A model generated the notes under the pieces. That model made no database searches, was not told the DNA's origin, and was given only the letters and a program-made list of their open reading frames with translations. The position numbers were made by a program, and so were the translations under genes. 64,000 nucleotides of DNA from Blastocatellia bacterium AA13 (GTDB taxonomy: Bacteria > Acidobacteriota > Blastocatellia > UBA7656): contig QHVH01000007.1 of NCBI GenBank assembly GCA_003222245.1, forward strand, positions 248,001 to 312,000, written 5' to 3'. Of the stretch, positions 52,669 through 61,842 are shown piece by piece; within the stretch, counting starts at the first letter, position 1; every line of letters starts with the position of its first letter.

Positions 52669-53238
52669 ATGTTCTGCCCGCAATGCGGCGCCAATCAAGG
52701 CGAGGATTTGAAGTTCTGTAAGTCGTGCGGCGCGAACCTATTCGCGGTACGCCAGGTAGTGGCGACTCGAGAGACCGATCAGAAATTCGACTGGAGCAAG
52801 ACCTGGGTCGCGGAGATGTTTCTCTCGGACGGAGAGCGAAAGCGACGCAACGAAGAATACGAGCGGCTTCGCGGGGTTACTCCCGAGTCCAAGCGTGAAC
52901 GCGAGATCAAGCGCGGCGTCATCGTCTCCTGCGTTGGAATCGGAGTCTCGATATTCCTCTTCGTGCTGATGCAGGGAATCATTGCCGGAGCGGGGCTCAG
53001 CCACGGAGAGGCGGAGATTCTAAGCCGTCTATGGATAGTCGGCGTGATCCCGTTCTTCATTGGATTAGCTTTTATAATTAACGGCCTGCTAGTCGGACGC
53101 ACCCGTTCGATCGAGGGCTCCGGTACTCGATCGAAAGACGAGGAATACAGATTGAAGGCCGTCGACACATCGGAATTCGCGCCTTCCAGCGCAAGCGTCA
53201 CCGAAGATACAACTCGACAGTTGAAGGAAGAAGGGTAG
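52669..53238 (+). CDS. Zinc-ribbon membrane protein of unknown function
   Basis: 189 residues. The N-terminal zinc ribbon has CPQCG and CKSCG (MFCPQCGANQGEDLKFCKSCG). Residues about 80-105 and 118-145 are two membrane helices; between the ribbon and the first helix is a basic, helical stretch. The C-terminus is hydrophilic. GGAGGG precedes ATG 52669. This architecture (zinc ribbon, two helices) is common in Acidobacteriota, without a defined role. Confidence 0.8.
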   Translation: MFCPQCGANQGEDLKFCKSCGANLFAVRQVVATRETDQKFDWSKTWVAEMFLSDGERKRRNEEYERLRGVTPESKREREIKRGVIVSCVGIGVSIFLFVLMQGIIAGAGLSHGEAEILSRLWIVGVIPFFIGLAFIINGLLVGRTRSIEGSGTRSKDEEYRLKAVDTSEFAPSSASVTEDTTRQLKEEG

Positions 53239-53266
53239 GGCGGGTCTTACGCATCAGGGCTCAGGC

Positions 53267-54022
53267 TTAAATATTCTCACCCAGCAGTGGATGGAATTTC
53301 TTGGGAGCTATCAGAAGCCACGCGATGCGCAGATGAAACGCCAACTCTTTATCGTCTAAGTGAGACAGTTCCATTCCGACCCATCCGCGCCCGCCTACAT
53401 ACGGGGGCTTGTAAAACTTGTCCGGTGAATCTTCAACCAGCATTGCCTGCACGCCGGGAGGCGCCGGCGCTACAACCGCGACGTGGCCGTCGTTGTGGTG
53501 ATTATTCGAGAACATCGCAAAGACCTTCTTGCCAGCGAAAAAAGTAGGCTCTCCGTGCGAGAGCTTTTCCGTGGTTTCAGGCAATGCCAAACAAATCCGT
53601 CGGACTCGCTCAATTTGCTTCTCGTTCCTTTTCCTCTGATTTGGTACCGGGTCCTCGGCAGGTTGGCTCAGATCTGATTCCGGCCTGCTCACATCCCCGG
53701 CTAACATATTCGCGGCGAGTCGGGTGGGGGCGGCGATTACATAGCTGGCTCGAATCAATTCGTCCACCTCAGCCCAATCTATTGGTCCCAGATCCAACCG
53801 GAGCGCTACCCATCCACGCGGCCCAACGTAGGATGGAAGATAAAACCGCTTAGGATCGTCGGCTATAAGCAAATTGTTGACGCCCGGTGCAGCGCGGCAC
53901 GAGATCGCAACGATCCCGTCTCCGTGATGATCGTCAAGAAAATAGGCGAATGGCTTCTTGCGCGAGCCCGCTGGAATAGACTGAGAGAAGTCAGGCGCCT
54001 GACGCGAATCTCCCGACATCAT
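53267..54022 (-). CDS. Tandem MmcQ/YjbR-like protein
   Basis: 251 residues from ATG 54022, set by GGAGGG nine bases upstream (the open frame extends further only because it overlaps the downstream end of the next gene). The second half (about 150-245) is a complete MmcQ/YjbR-like domain ([46 protein letters not shown]). The first half repeats the later part of the same domain ([35 protein letters not shown]) but lacks its N-terminal helix. Function of the family is unclear; a DNA-binding or CyaY-like fold has been noted for it. Confidence 0.8.
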   Translation of the reverse strand: MMSGDSRQAPDFSQSIPAGSRKKPFAYFLDDHHGDGIVAISCRAAPGVNNLLIADDPKRFYLPSYVGPRGWVALRLDLGPIDWAEVDELIRASYVIAAPTRLAANMLAGDVSRPESDLSQPAEDPVPNQRKRNEKQIERVRRICLALPETTEKLSHGEPTFFAGKKVFAMFSNNHHNDGHVAVVAPAPPGVQAMLVEDSPDKFYKPPYVGGRGWVGMELSHLDDKELAFHLRIAWLLIAPKKFHPLLGENI

Positions 54023-54116
54023 TGATCGATGCCCTCCGCGATCTCTGAGGACAATCTCGATCGCGTCTTGCGCGAACGCCAGTGGCGGCCCTGTACGCCC
54101 TTCTCTCAGCCGGTCA

Positions 54117-55556
54117 TCACACGGCCGCCTTTTCAAGCCTCGATTGAAACGCTCTCGGACGGAATAAGAACTCGACGATGTTGCCTTCGTGCGGTTGAAG
54201 CCAGTCCAGTTGAATTGTAGGAACGGGGCCAAGGTTCAATCGGTCTATATGGGTGGCGCCGATCAGCTCTTGCTGGAACATTTCATCATACGTAATCACG
54301 CTGCACACCAGAGTCGATCCAATTCGCCTGAGCATCTCTTCCTGAGGACACTTCACGACGCTCACGAATGGGAACATGAACTCGGTATTGGAAAGCGCCG
54401 CTTCGGTTGAGTTGCAGTGAATCACAACCGGTCTCAAGTAGCCGCACCGCTCTCGTTCCACAAGCCGTGCGCCGAACCGCGCGGTAGTATGCTCGCTCGA
54501 TCCATCACTGAGGCCGGTCTCAATGCTGTTCCAGATTGCGCGCGCGGCGCCAGGAACAGTGAAGGCAGCCAGAGTAGCCTGTGGATCTTCCGGCGGCTTT
54601 GGCTCAACGGATCCCATTCGCTCGGCGAGAGCTTCGGCAATTTCCCTGGTATGACGCGAAGCCCAAATCCCCGAGCAGTTGATGCAGCCCCTGCCGCTGT
54701 TGAGAAACACACTATCGACCATTACGTCGATGTATTTCTCCCAATCATCAACCACGTCGTCGCCCAGTAGAATCTTACTGAATCCCGGACCATGAACCTG
54801 AACGCGCACATCCCCGCGGTAGCGTTCCACCGTAGGAAGGCCGCCGAAGATCATCGTTCGATTGGAGCGTCTAACGACCTCCGCGCCCATTTCGCCGTAG
54901 CCCGGATAAATTGAAATCGCTTCTTTCGGCGCGCCCGCTTCGGTGAAAGCCGCCGTCATTCGATAAGGCGTCCACGGCTCCTGGGGCCCCGGCTTGAGCA
55001 CAAGGCCGATCTGCATCGGAATCACGGGCAGCCAAAGCGTATGTACTCCCGGTGAGTTCGAAGGCAGCACAAGTCCGAGCACCGGAGCCTGCGCTTGATA
55101 GCTCACGGTGACTCCGCGAGATTCAACCCCGTACCCGCGCGTCAAGATATTCAAATCCAAGCCGCGAGTAAGCGAGTCCAGTATTTGACCCATATTCGTC
55201 AGCACGAAGTTATTCTTCGCCATGTTCGCCTTGCACATATGCTCCGGAAGACCCGTGCTCGCTGATTGCTGGCGCGCAAAGTCATCCGGCGTCTGTGCGC
55301 CGTCGCCGATCGGCAGCGTTCCGTTCAGATAGAGATCGGCGGCCTTCTTCATCATCGCGATCAGATCCGAAACCGGTATGTCGGCCAGCACCTGACGGGC
55401 GCGCTGAGCGAATCTCATGTCCCGGCCTAACAGCCCGGTGTTAGCCTGACTGACGCGCGCGAGTGTTTCGCCGGTCACGAAATGGACCACGGCCTCTTTG
55501 TCGAGACTCGTATAGGGCTGACCCCATCTCAAGATTGGAATATTGAGCACCGCCAT
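54117..55556 (-). CDS. Aldehyde dehydrogenase-superfamily / LuxC-like acyl reductase
   Basis: 479 residues of the ALDH fold. The nucleotide-binding part has [18 protein letters not shown] and the catalytic Cys lies in [11 protein letters not shown] (about residue 295). The order ligase then reductase, 15 bases apart, resembles luxE-luxC pairs, where an acid is activated and reduced to an aldehyde. It is equally possible that it oxidises an aldehyde. AAGAGGA precedes ATG 55556. The sequence does not show the FFxNQGQxC-type motif of classical ALDHs, favouring the acyl-reductase branch. Confidence 0.75.
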   Translation of the reverse strand: MAVLNIPILRWGQPYTSLDKEAVVHFVTGETLARVSQANTGLLGRDMRFAQRARQVLADIPVSDLIAMMKKAADLYLNGTLPIGDGAQTPDDFARQQSASTGLPEHMCKANMAKNNFVLTNMGQILDSLTRGLDLNILTRGYGVESRGVTVSYQAQAPVLGLVLPSNSPGVHTLWLPVIPMQIGLVLKPGPQEPWTPYRMTAAFTEAGAPKEAISIYPGYGEMGAEVVRRSNRTMIFGGLPTVERYRGDVRVQVHGPGFSKILLGDDVVDDWEKYIDVMVDSVFLNSGRGCINCSGIWASRHTREIAEALAERMGSVEPKPPEDPQATLAAFTVPGAARAIWNSIETGLSDGSSEHTTARFGARLVERERCGYLRPVVIHCNSTEAALSNTEFMFPFVSVVKCPQEEMLRRIGSTLVCSVITYDEMFQQELIGATHIDRLNLGPVPTIQLDWLQPHEGNIVEFLFRPRAFQSRLEKAAV

Positions 55557-55571
55557 TGCGTCCTCTTATCT

Positions 55572-56678
55572 TCAATAGACTCCGACCGTTGTTTGCCCGG
55601 CTATCTTGCGGAAAGGCCGAACTCCGCTTACACCGTCCCATGGATACTTTTCGCACGGATGTTCCCGCTCCCCCTCATCTCGCTCGAGAAAACCCGGTAT
55701 GAACGTCTCGCGAGTAAGAGTAGTCAGCTTGACTCGGCCGGTTTCACCATATCCAACGATGCGATTACTGTCGTCGAATGATACGACTTCGATCACCGCG
55801 CGCGGTTCGGGGGCAAAGTAACTGATCTTGTAACCGTCGTCCGGAGTGACGGGCTTTGAGCAAGCCAGTCCCATCAGAGTATTGCCATAGGTCGGCGTCA
55901 GGTAGACTCCGCTGCCCAGCAATTCTTCCATGGCAAAACGTGTGTACTGCGGCGTGAACTCCGTTCCACCGGCAAAGATGCCGGTGATATCGCAAGCCTT
56001 GATGCTCGTCCCGCGGTTTTCAAGCTCCTCGGCAAGCGCCTCGAGAAGCTTGGGAGTAGTAAACAGGCATTTGATGTTATGGCCGGCGCCAAGAATCGTG
56101 ATTGCCTGCTCGACTACATGCGCCTTGTATTGATCGAGCGCCTCGGACTCTCCCCACTTGATCAGTTTGATCACCCATCGCGGATCAAGATCGACACAGA
56201 AGCAGATTCCGCCGCGATATTGACAGAGATGCTCAACGGCGAGCCGCAGCCGCCGCGGACCCGAAGGGCCTAGCATCAGCCAGTTCGCTCCGCGCGGAAA
56301 GTACCCTTCCGGAAGCGTATCGCTGAACATTTCGTAGTCTATTCGGAAGTCCTCGATCTGAAGCCGGCTCTTCGGAACCCCCGTGGTGCCGCCGGTTTCA
56401 AACGTGAAGATCGGTTTGCCTTCAAGACCCTTCGGAAGCCACCGGCGCACCGGTCCGCCTCGCAGCCACTCGTCTTCAAAGGGCGGAAATCTTTTGAGGT
56501 CGTCGAACGACTTGATCTCGCTCCGCGGATTCCAGCCCAGCTTCGATGCAAACTCCAACCAGAACGGACAGCCGGTTTCGGCATTGAAGTGCCACTCGAC
56601 TACTTCTCGCACCTGCGCGTCAAGCAATTCTCTCGACTGCCGTGCTCGGGCATCCAACTCGTTTGTAGCAACACTCAT
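55572..56678 (-). CDS. Adenylate-forming ligase (LuxE/PaaK-like)
   Basis: 368 residues. The AMP-binding motif is FETGGTTGVPKSR (about 92-104), and ITGIFAGGTEFTP and PTYGNTLMGLACS resemble later motifs of phenylacetate-CoA-ligase and acyl-protein-synthetase proteins. It is shorter than PaaK (about 430) and lacks much of the usual C-terminal domain. It probably activates a carboxylic acid with ATP for the reductase encoded next. The gene pair reads as an operon; the upstream DUF1801 gene is 216 bases away. Confidence 0.78.
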   Translation of the reverse strand: MSVATNELDARARQSRELLDAQVREVVEWHFNAETGCPFWLEFASKLGWNPRSEIKSFDDLKRFPPFEDEWLRGGPVRRWLPKGLEGKPIFTFETGGTTGVPKSRLQIEDFRIDYEMFSDTLPEGYFPRGANWLMLGPSGPRRLRLAVEHLCQYRGGICFCVDLDPRWVIKLIKWGESEALDQYKAHVVEQAITILGAGHNIKCLFTTPKLLEALAEELENRGTSIKACDITGIFAGGTEFTPQYTRFAMEELLGSGVYLTPTYGNTLMGLACSKPVTPDDGYKISYFAPEPRAVIEVVSFDDSNRIVGYGETGRVKLTTLTRETFIPGFLERDEGEREHPCEKYPWDGVSGVRPFRKIAGQTTVGVY

Positions 56679-56894
56679 ATTCGTTGACTCTCGGATTTAA
56701 TTCGGGATTGGGCAGCCTGATACCGCCGAACTCTAAAACTCTTGGACAATCAGTTAAGTGATCAAGTCATCAATTTGCCGGACTGCATCCAGATCAGGGC
56801 TCGAATTATAACGTTATCTTCGCGGGTTCGAAATCGCGCGCGCCGTCAAATGTCCGGCCGGTCTTTTCATTTCAATGACAGCAAAGATTGCAAG

Positions 56895-57359
56895 CTACGT
56901 AGATCCTCGCTTGAGTCGCGATGCCTTGACGGATCGCTTTATCGTTCTTCCGGCGGCCTCTCGCTCTTTTGTAATTGCTTTTGCGTGTTTCAGGGCGGCC
57001 CTGATGAATTTTTTAAGGTAAGGGTTCTTCAAGTCCTCTGGACGCCTGACCTTGATGTGGCGAATGATCTTGCCTTCCCCCACCAGAACGGCGTCGGGAT
57101 CGTCGAGTTCGGCGCCGCGGTTGAACATTAGATTCACGCCCTTCTCATAGATCACGACCTGACAGAAAGCATCGGACATCTTGCCGGTCAGCGAATACCA
57201 GAACACGAGAGCGTAGACTTGAAAGGCTCTTTCAACGGCGGCGGGCGCCTCTTTCAAGACCATCGCTCTCAATTTCAGAGCCAACTCGCCGACCTGGACT
57301 TCGTAACGCGAAAGCATTCGAATCAGCTCTTCGTCCGGCGGTCGTGACTCACCCATCAT
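56895..57359 (-). CDS. DUF1801-type small protein
   Basis: 154 residues with the DUF1801 (YdhG-like) pattern: VYALVFWYSLTGKMSDAFCQVVIYEKGVNLMFNRGAELDDP in shortened form, then GEGKIIRHIKVRRPEDL and a Lys/Arg-rich helical tail. AAGGA precedes ATG 57359. Function unknown. The Lys/Arg tail (RTIKRSVKASRLKRG) may bind nucleic acid. Confidence 0.8.
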   Translation of the reverse strand: MMGESRPPDEELIRMLSRYEVQVGELALKLRAMVLKEAPAAVERAFQVYALVFWYSLTGKMSDAFCQVVIYEKGVNLMFNRGAELDDPDAVLVGEGKIIRHIKVRRPEDLKNPYLKKFIRAALKHAKAITKEREAAGRTIKRSVKASRLKRGST

Positions 57360-57486
57360 TTCTTCCTTCGGTCAAATCGCGAGCTATCCAAGTCAACCAG
57401 GCTACGGAGTCGCTCCGAGAGAGATGCTGCCATGCAGCCCGCAAAATCAGGAGCTGCAAATCGAGTTGAAATACAGTCCCTTTCAC

Positions 57487-58647
57487 TCAAAGCACCGCCG
57501 TCTCCTCCAACAATCTGCCTTCCGCAAACCGCTCGAACGCGAGCGGTCGGGCGTCGAGCGTGCGCGGCTCTCCAAACAATACGAATTCAGAAACAATCTT
57601 GCCGGTTGCCGGTGAATGCATAACCCCATGCCCGCCGAATCCGTTCGCCAGATAGAAGCCTTCGATTCCGGGAGCCTTGCCGATGATCGCATGATGATCG
57701 GGCGTTACTTCATACAAGCCGGCCCAACAGCGTCGCGCGTTTACCTGCGCCTCCTCAAAACACGGAACGCGATTGACCGCCCTGGTCAAGATTTCCTCAA
57801 TAAAATCGCGGTCGAAATTGGTGTTGAAGCTGTAGATTTCCTCTGGTTCAGGCCAGGCCATCATTATGCACGAGCCTTCGCGTCTGAAGTGAAATCCGTT
57901 CGACATATCGATGACCATCGGCAGCCGGCGAGGCACGAGATCAAAAGGTTCGGTGTTGATGATCTGGCGTCTGAGCGGTTTGACCGGCAAATCAATTCCA
58001 ATCATCTTCGCTATAGAGGCGGCCCACGCACCGGCGGCATTCACGACGGCCCGCGTTTCTATCGCGCCCCGCGAAGTTTCCACGGCTCGCACTTTGCAGC
58101 CGTCCGTCGATATGCCAGTGACCTCGGTGTTGAGTAGAAGCCTTGTTCCTCGCGCGCGAGCCTTTGCCGTGAACCCGGTCATAACGCTATACGGATCGAC
58201 AAAGCCGTCGGTCGGGCAGAAGCTGCCGCCTACTATATCGTCCGATCTCACCTGTGGAAGGATCTCGACTATTTCTTCGCGAGAGACAATTCTAACGTCT
58301 CTCAGTCCCTGTTCTGTCTGTAGCTCACGGTTTGCCTTCAGATAATGAAGGTGCTTTTCATTGGTCGCGATGAAGAGATATCCGAAGGAATGATATTGCG
58401 CGGTGTGGCCCGTGAGCTCTTCGAACCTCGAGAATACATCGATCGAGAATAGCGACATCTGAATGTTTATCGGCGTTGCGAACTGCGCTCGAACTCCGCC
58501 AATGCTCTTGCCGGTCGAGCCCAGTCCCTGCCGCGCTTCGCGCTCGACGATCACAACATTCGTGCAGCCGCTCTCGGAGAGGTAGTAAGCGATGCTCGCC
58601 CCTACAATACCGCCGCCGATTATGACTACGTCTGCTGTTTCCGACAT
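57487..58647 (-). CDS. FAD-dependent amino-acid oxidoreductase (DAO family)
   Basis: 386 residues from ATG 58647, where the dinucleotide-binding motif begins at once ([17 protein letters not shown]). [14 protein letters not shown] and the late [14 protein letters not shown] and [15 protein letters not shown] are typical of the D-amino-acid dehydrogenase/glycine oxidase/sarcosine oxidase beta family. It lies downstream of a DapA-family gene with 173 bases between. Such enzymes oxidise an amine or amino acid to an imine; the combination with a DapA lyase and an ALDH recalls hydroxyproline-type catabolism, but no epimerase gene is present here. Confidence 0.88.
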   Translation of the reverse strand: MSETADVVIIGGGIVGASIAYYLSESGCTNVVIVEREARQGLGSTGKSIGGVRAQFATPINIQMSLFSIDVFSRFEELTGHTAQYHSFGYLFIATNEKHLHYLKANRELQTEQGLRDVRIVSREEIVEILPQVRSDDIVGGSFCPTDGFVDPYSVMTGFTAKARARGTRLLLNTEVTGISTDGCKVRAVETSRGAIETRAVVNAAGAWAASIAKMIGIDLPVKPLRRQIINTEPFDLVPRRLPMVIDMSNGFHFRREGSCIMMAWPEPEEIYSFNTNFDRDFIEEILTRAVNRVPCFEEAQVNARRCWAGLYEVTPDHHAIIGKAPGIEGFYLANGFGGHGVMHSPATGKIVSEFVLFGEPRTLDARPLAFERFAEGRLLEETAVL

Positions 58648-58819
58648 TGAAGCTCTTACACAACCGTCCAGGGGATTCTTTTCGACCGACAGTATAACGA
58701 AATTCTTGGCGCTGCTGAATGAGATATTCCAAGCAAGCAATCGAGAAGAAAACGCGGACGAACGAGCGGCGCCGAGTTGGAGAGGATTATTCTCAGCGTA
58801 CGCATATGCCGGCCGGGGT

Positions 58820-59923
58820 TCAATAACCGGATACTGCAACTGGCTCCGAAACCCATGGCGACGTCGTGCGCCGCGAAATGTATTCTCTGACGCCGGCATA
58901 ACCTACCGCGAACAAGTCGCGTTCTGCTCGAGACAGCGACGGCGTTTTCGGATCGACACAATCGGAATCGATGACACCTTCCAGCTTCAGAGCGTATTTC
59001 AGACACGCAATCATTTTGGAAACCGGCTTTCGATCTATCAAAAACCCGCACGCAGATTCGAATCGCGTGAATGAGGTCTGATAAATCCCCATCAAGTGCT
59101 GATCAGCCGCGTAGCACGCTCTCCATGCTCGTTGCCATTCACGCGGAAAGACGTTTGCCGGGCCCGATACTACGCCCATGGGCAACTCGTTATGCAGGAG
59201 ATAGCGGTTCCAATATTCGCGAACGCGGCCCGCAAATCCGTCATCAAGCTTGAAGACCTGGAACATCAGCATCGCGTCGCCAATGTAAACCCCAAACTCA
59301 CCTTTATCTTTAAAGTGAAGCGCTCCCTTGGTGTAGTTGCCGAGAACGCGCCGAGGCGCGGAGACCTTTATGCCATGGATGAAAGGCAGCCTGCTAATCA
59401 GCTTGACCTCTCGCGTGTGTATGTGAGGAATGCGAGGATCGGCTGCTATCTCCGCGTTGTCGTAGAGAAAGATCGGGATCGAACGGCCGGCGTGATCAAA
59501 TAAGTCGCTCACCTCTCGTTGAAAGAACGGTGCGAGGCTGCCTATATCTCCGATCGACAGAGGCGCTATCACCGCCGCATCCGCTCCTGCCGATAAAGCG
59601 CAATCGAGATTGAGCAGCGTCTCATTGCGTGTCGCTCCCGATATTCCGACCCAGGCTTCGACGGTTGAGACCTCCGCGGCTCGCGCTTCGGCATTAATTG
59701 ACGACACTTCGTCGACGAGTATGCGAATCAATCGCTGGCGCTCTGTGTTCGATATTCGATTGAGCTCGCCGGTGGTGCCGCCGCCAAACAGAATGTCGGC
59801 GCCCATTCCTGACTGCGCGATGTAGCGGAACACGCGCCTCTGCTCGGCCTCGATCACACGACTCGACGAGTCGAGCACGGTGATACTGGGTATGCTCAAG
59901 GCGAAAAGCGAACTCGCTCTCAA
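58820..59923 (-). CDS. DapA/N-acetylneuraminate lyase-family protein
   Basis: 367 residues, (beta/alpha)8 family: [12 protein letters not shown] (about 47-58), [10 protein letters not shown] (Tyr in the active site), and the Schiff-base Lys in [11 protein letters not shown]. It is some 65-70 residues longer than DapA itself, with an extra C-terminal helix region ([23 protein letters not shown] shortened). Start is a TTG at 59923 with AAGGAA upstream; no better start is seen. It is probably an aldolase/lyase or dehydratase in catabolism, not lysine synthesis. Confidence 0.82.
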   Translation of the reverse strand: MRASSLFALSIPSITVLDSSSRVIEAEQRRVFRYIAQSGMGADILFGGGTTGELNRISNTERQRLIRILVDEVSSINAEARAAEVSTVEAWVGISGATRNETLLNLDCALSAGADAAVIAPLSIGDIGSLAPFFQREVSDLFDHAGRSIPIFLYDNAEIAADPRIPHIHTREVKLISRLPFIHGIKVSAPRRVLGNYTKGALHFKDKGEFGVYIGDAMLMFQVFKLDDGFAGRVREYWNRYLLHNELPMGVVSGPANVFPREWQRAWRACYAADQHLMGIYQTSFTRFESACGFLIDRKPVSKMIACLKYALKLEGVIDSDCVDPKTPSLSRAERDLFAVGYAGVREYISRRTTSPWVSEPVAVSGY

Positions 59924-59996
59924 CGCCGCCGTTTCCTTCTGCCTTCTTCTCTTCTTCTCTTCTTCTCCGCGGCACCGGTGTCATCCGCGGATCGCA

Positions 59997-60752
59997 TCAC
60001 GAATTTTCACGCCCGATCCATTCCCTCAGCACCTCTCGTAAATCGAATCTCTCATTGAGGAGACACGCATGGCCGGCGAAAGGAACGGTTTTGACCGTTG
60101 CGTTTTGCACGTGACTCGCCATTTGTCTTGCTTCACGAACAGAGCTCACCAGCAGGTCTCGTTCGCCGGCGACAAAAAGCGTAGGTGCGTTGATTTCAGA
60201 GAGACGGCTTTCGAGATCAAGCGTTGATATGAGCTCCAGTCGCCGCGCATAGCCCGCCTTTTGCACGGTTCGCATCGCGTCGAAGAAGAAGCGCCTATCA
60301 GCGGCGTTCACTCGATCAATCGATAGTCCGACCTTGCTGAAGACCACTCGCGCGAGCCAGGTCAGATTGAATGGAAGATGTCTCGCCAGCAGCGAGGCGA
60401 GTCGGATTCTTATTCTTCCGCGGAATCGAGGGAACGAGTTAACGATTATGAGCCGCTCGATCAGTTCCGGATGTCGCAGGGCGAATTGCAACGCGATGGT
60501 TCCTCCAAAAGACTCCCCCAGAACTACCGCTCGTTCTTCGCCCGCGTCTCTGATTATTGATGCGACGTCTGAGACCAGGTGCTCATATGTGAAATCAGCG
60601 CCGTCGCGAAGTCGAAAGGTTGCGACCCGAAAGTCCCTCGCAAGAGACGCGGCCTGCTTAAAAAAGAGCGCTCCGGTTCCGTCCAGGCCCGCCACATAGA
60701 CAAGGAGCGGACCGGCGCCCTGGAGCCTATAGATGGGTACTTCCTGACTCAC
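59997..60752 (-). CDS. Alpha/beta hydrolase
   Basis: 251 residues from a GTG at 60752. The nucleophile elbow is GESFGG (about residue 75-80), the acid is probably in FVAGERDLLV, and the final His in FAGHACLL. The N-terminus LLVYVAGLDGTGALFFKQA carries the oxyanion segment. It starts six bases after pyrF stops, so the two are co-transcribed. Substrate unknown; an esterase or acyltransferase role is possible. Confidence 0.85.
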   Translation of the reverse strand: MSQEVPIYRLQGAGPLLVYVAGLDGTGALFFKQAASLARDFRVATFRLRDGADFTYEHLVSDVASIIRDAGEERAVVLGESFGGTIALQFALRHPELIERLIIVNSFPRFRGRIRIRLASLLARHLPFNLTWLARVVFSKVGLSIDRVNAADRRFFFDAMRTVQKAGYARRLELISTLDLESRLSEINAPTLFVAGERDLLVSSVREARQMASHVQNATVKTVPFAGHACLLNERFDLREVLREWIGRENS

Positions 60753-60758
60753 GGCTAG

Positions 60759-61505
60759 CTATACGTTCGCCTTCGCTCCAGCGCTTTCCATCTCTTCGAG
60801 TATGCGTTCGGCGGCGTCGCGTCTGCGAGGGGCGCCAAGAATCGGCCTCCCTATTACGAGCAGGTCCGCGCCGAGCCTTATAGCTTCGGCCGGGGTCGCG
60901 GTTCGCTTCTGATCGCCGCTTTCGGACCAGGCCGGCCGAACCCCGGGAGTAAGAATCACGAATTTCTCCGCCGCAACGCGTTTCCTGACGAGCTCGATCT
61001 CCAGCGGGGAAGCCACAACGCCATCCAGCCCCGAAGCTCGCGCGAGCGCCGCGAGTCTAACAACCTGAGAAGCTGCATCGTCTGAGATTCCAATCTCCGC
61101 AAGAGAGCTCGAGTTCATGCTGGTCAACACGGTAACGCCGAGAATCAATGGGCGCCTCTCGCTGTCCTGTCGAGATACCGCATCAACAGCAGCCTTCATC
61201 ATCTCGGCCCCGCCGGCGGCATGAACGTTGAAGATCGATACTCCGAGCCTGGAGGCTGATTGAGCGGCGGCGGCAACGGTGTTGGGAATGTCATGAAACT
61301 TCAGATCGAGAAAGACTCGTTCTCCTCGGGCTACGATTTCCCGCACCAAGCCGGGTCCTTCCGCCGCAAAGAGCTGGCTGCCGATCTTGAACATCCCGGC
61401 CAGCCCGCTTAGATCGTCGACAGCTTCGAGGGCCGCCGCGCGATCGGGTACGTCCAACGCAATTACGAGTTTACTTCCGATATTATCAGGCGTGATTACC
61501 GACAT
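60759..61505 (-). CDS. pyrF: Orotidine 5'-phosphate decarboxylase
   Basis: 248 residues from ATG 61505, fixed by GGAGG seven bases upstream (the frame is open upstream but not homologous). Catalytic residues are in FLDLKFHDIPNT (D67, K69, D72), with VIALDVP (D18) and MFKIG (K40) also conserved and LTPGVRP near the C-terminus. The enzyme gives UMP in pyrimidine synthesis. It heads a minus-strand group with an alpha/beta hydrolase. No other pyr genes are present in the window. Confidence 0.95.
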   Translation of the reverse strand: MSVITPDNIGSKLVIALDVPDRAAALEAVDDLSGLAGMFKIGSQLFAAEGPGLVREIVARGERVFLDLKFHDIPNTVAAAAQSASRLGVSIFNVHAAGGAEMMKAAVDAVSRQDSERRPLILGVTVLTSMNSSSLAEIGISDDAASQVVRLAALARASGLDGVVASPLEIELVRKRVAAEKFVILTPGVRPAWSESGDQKRTATPAEAIRLGADLLVIGRPILGAPRRRDAAERILEEMESAGAKANV

Positions 61506-61842
61506 TATTTTTCCTCCGGTGGATGGGTTATAGCGGTTCGCGATCCGCGCAATCGAATATAGTGACGGGAGCCCGACCGGGCAAGAAGCCGCTGGGAATC
61601 GCAGTATACAAGCCTGTTCCGCGATACGGATTGACCTCAACCGGCGGCGCGCGATAGCCTGATATTTACGCGTTGATTTCGGTCTGCCGGCATTCGAATA
61701 GAATTTATGCAACTGCAACTTCGCGAGGCGGCTCTTCGTAAAATCGATTCTCAACTCAAAAATCTCAATCGGAGTAAACCTATCCTTACAACAAGACTAG
61801 ACATTTCGAGAATCGCCGACTCGACGGAGGAGGATTAGTTCA
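61506..61842. other. Divergent intergenic region between pyrF and an S9 peptidase
   Basis: About 340 bases without a gene. It holds the promoters of pyrF (minus) and the S9 peptidase (plus). GGAGGAGG at 61826-61833 is the ribosome-binding site of the latter. I see no repeat or palindrome worth naming. Confidence 0.5.

Noticed and set aside
52738-53201. Minus-strand frames opposite the zinc-ribbon gene
   Set aside because: Shadow frames; the plus-strand gene has CxxC pairs, membrane helices and a good ribosome-binding site.
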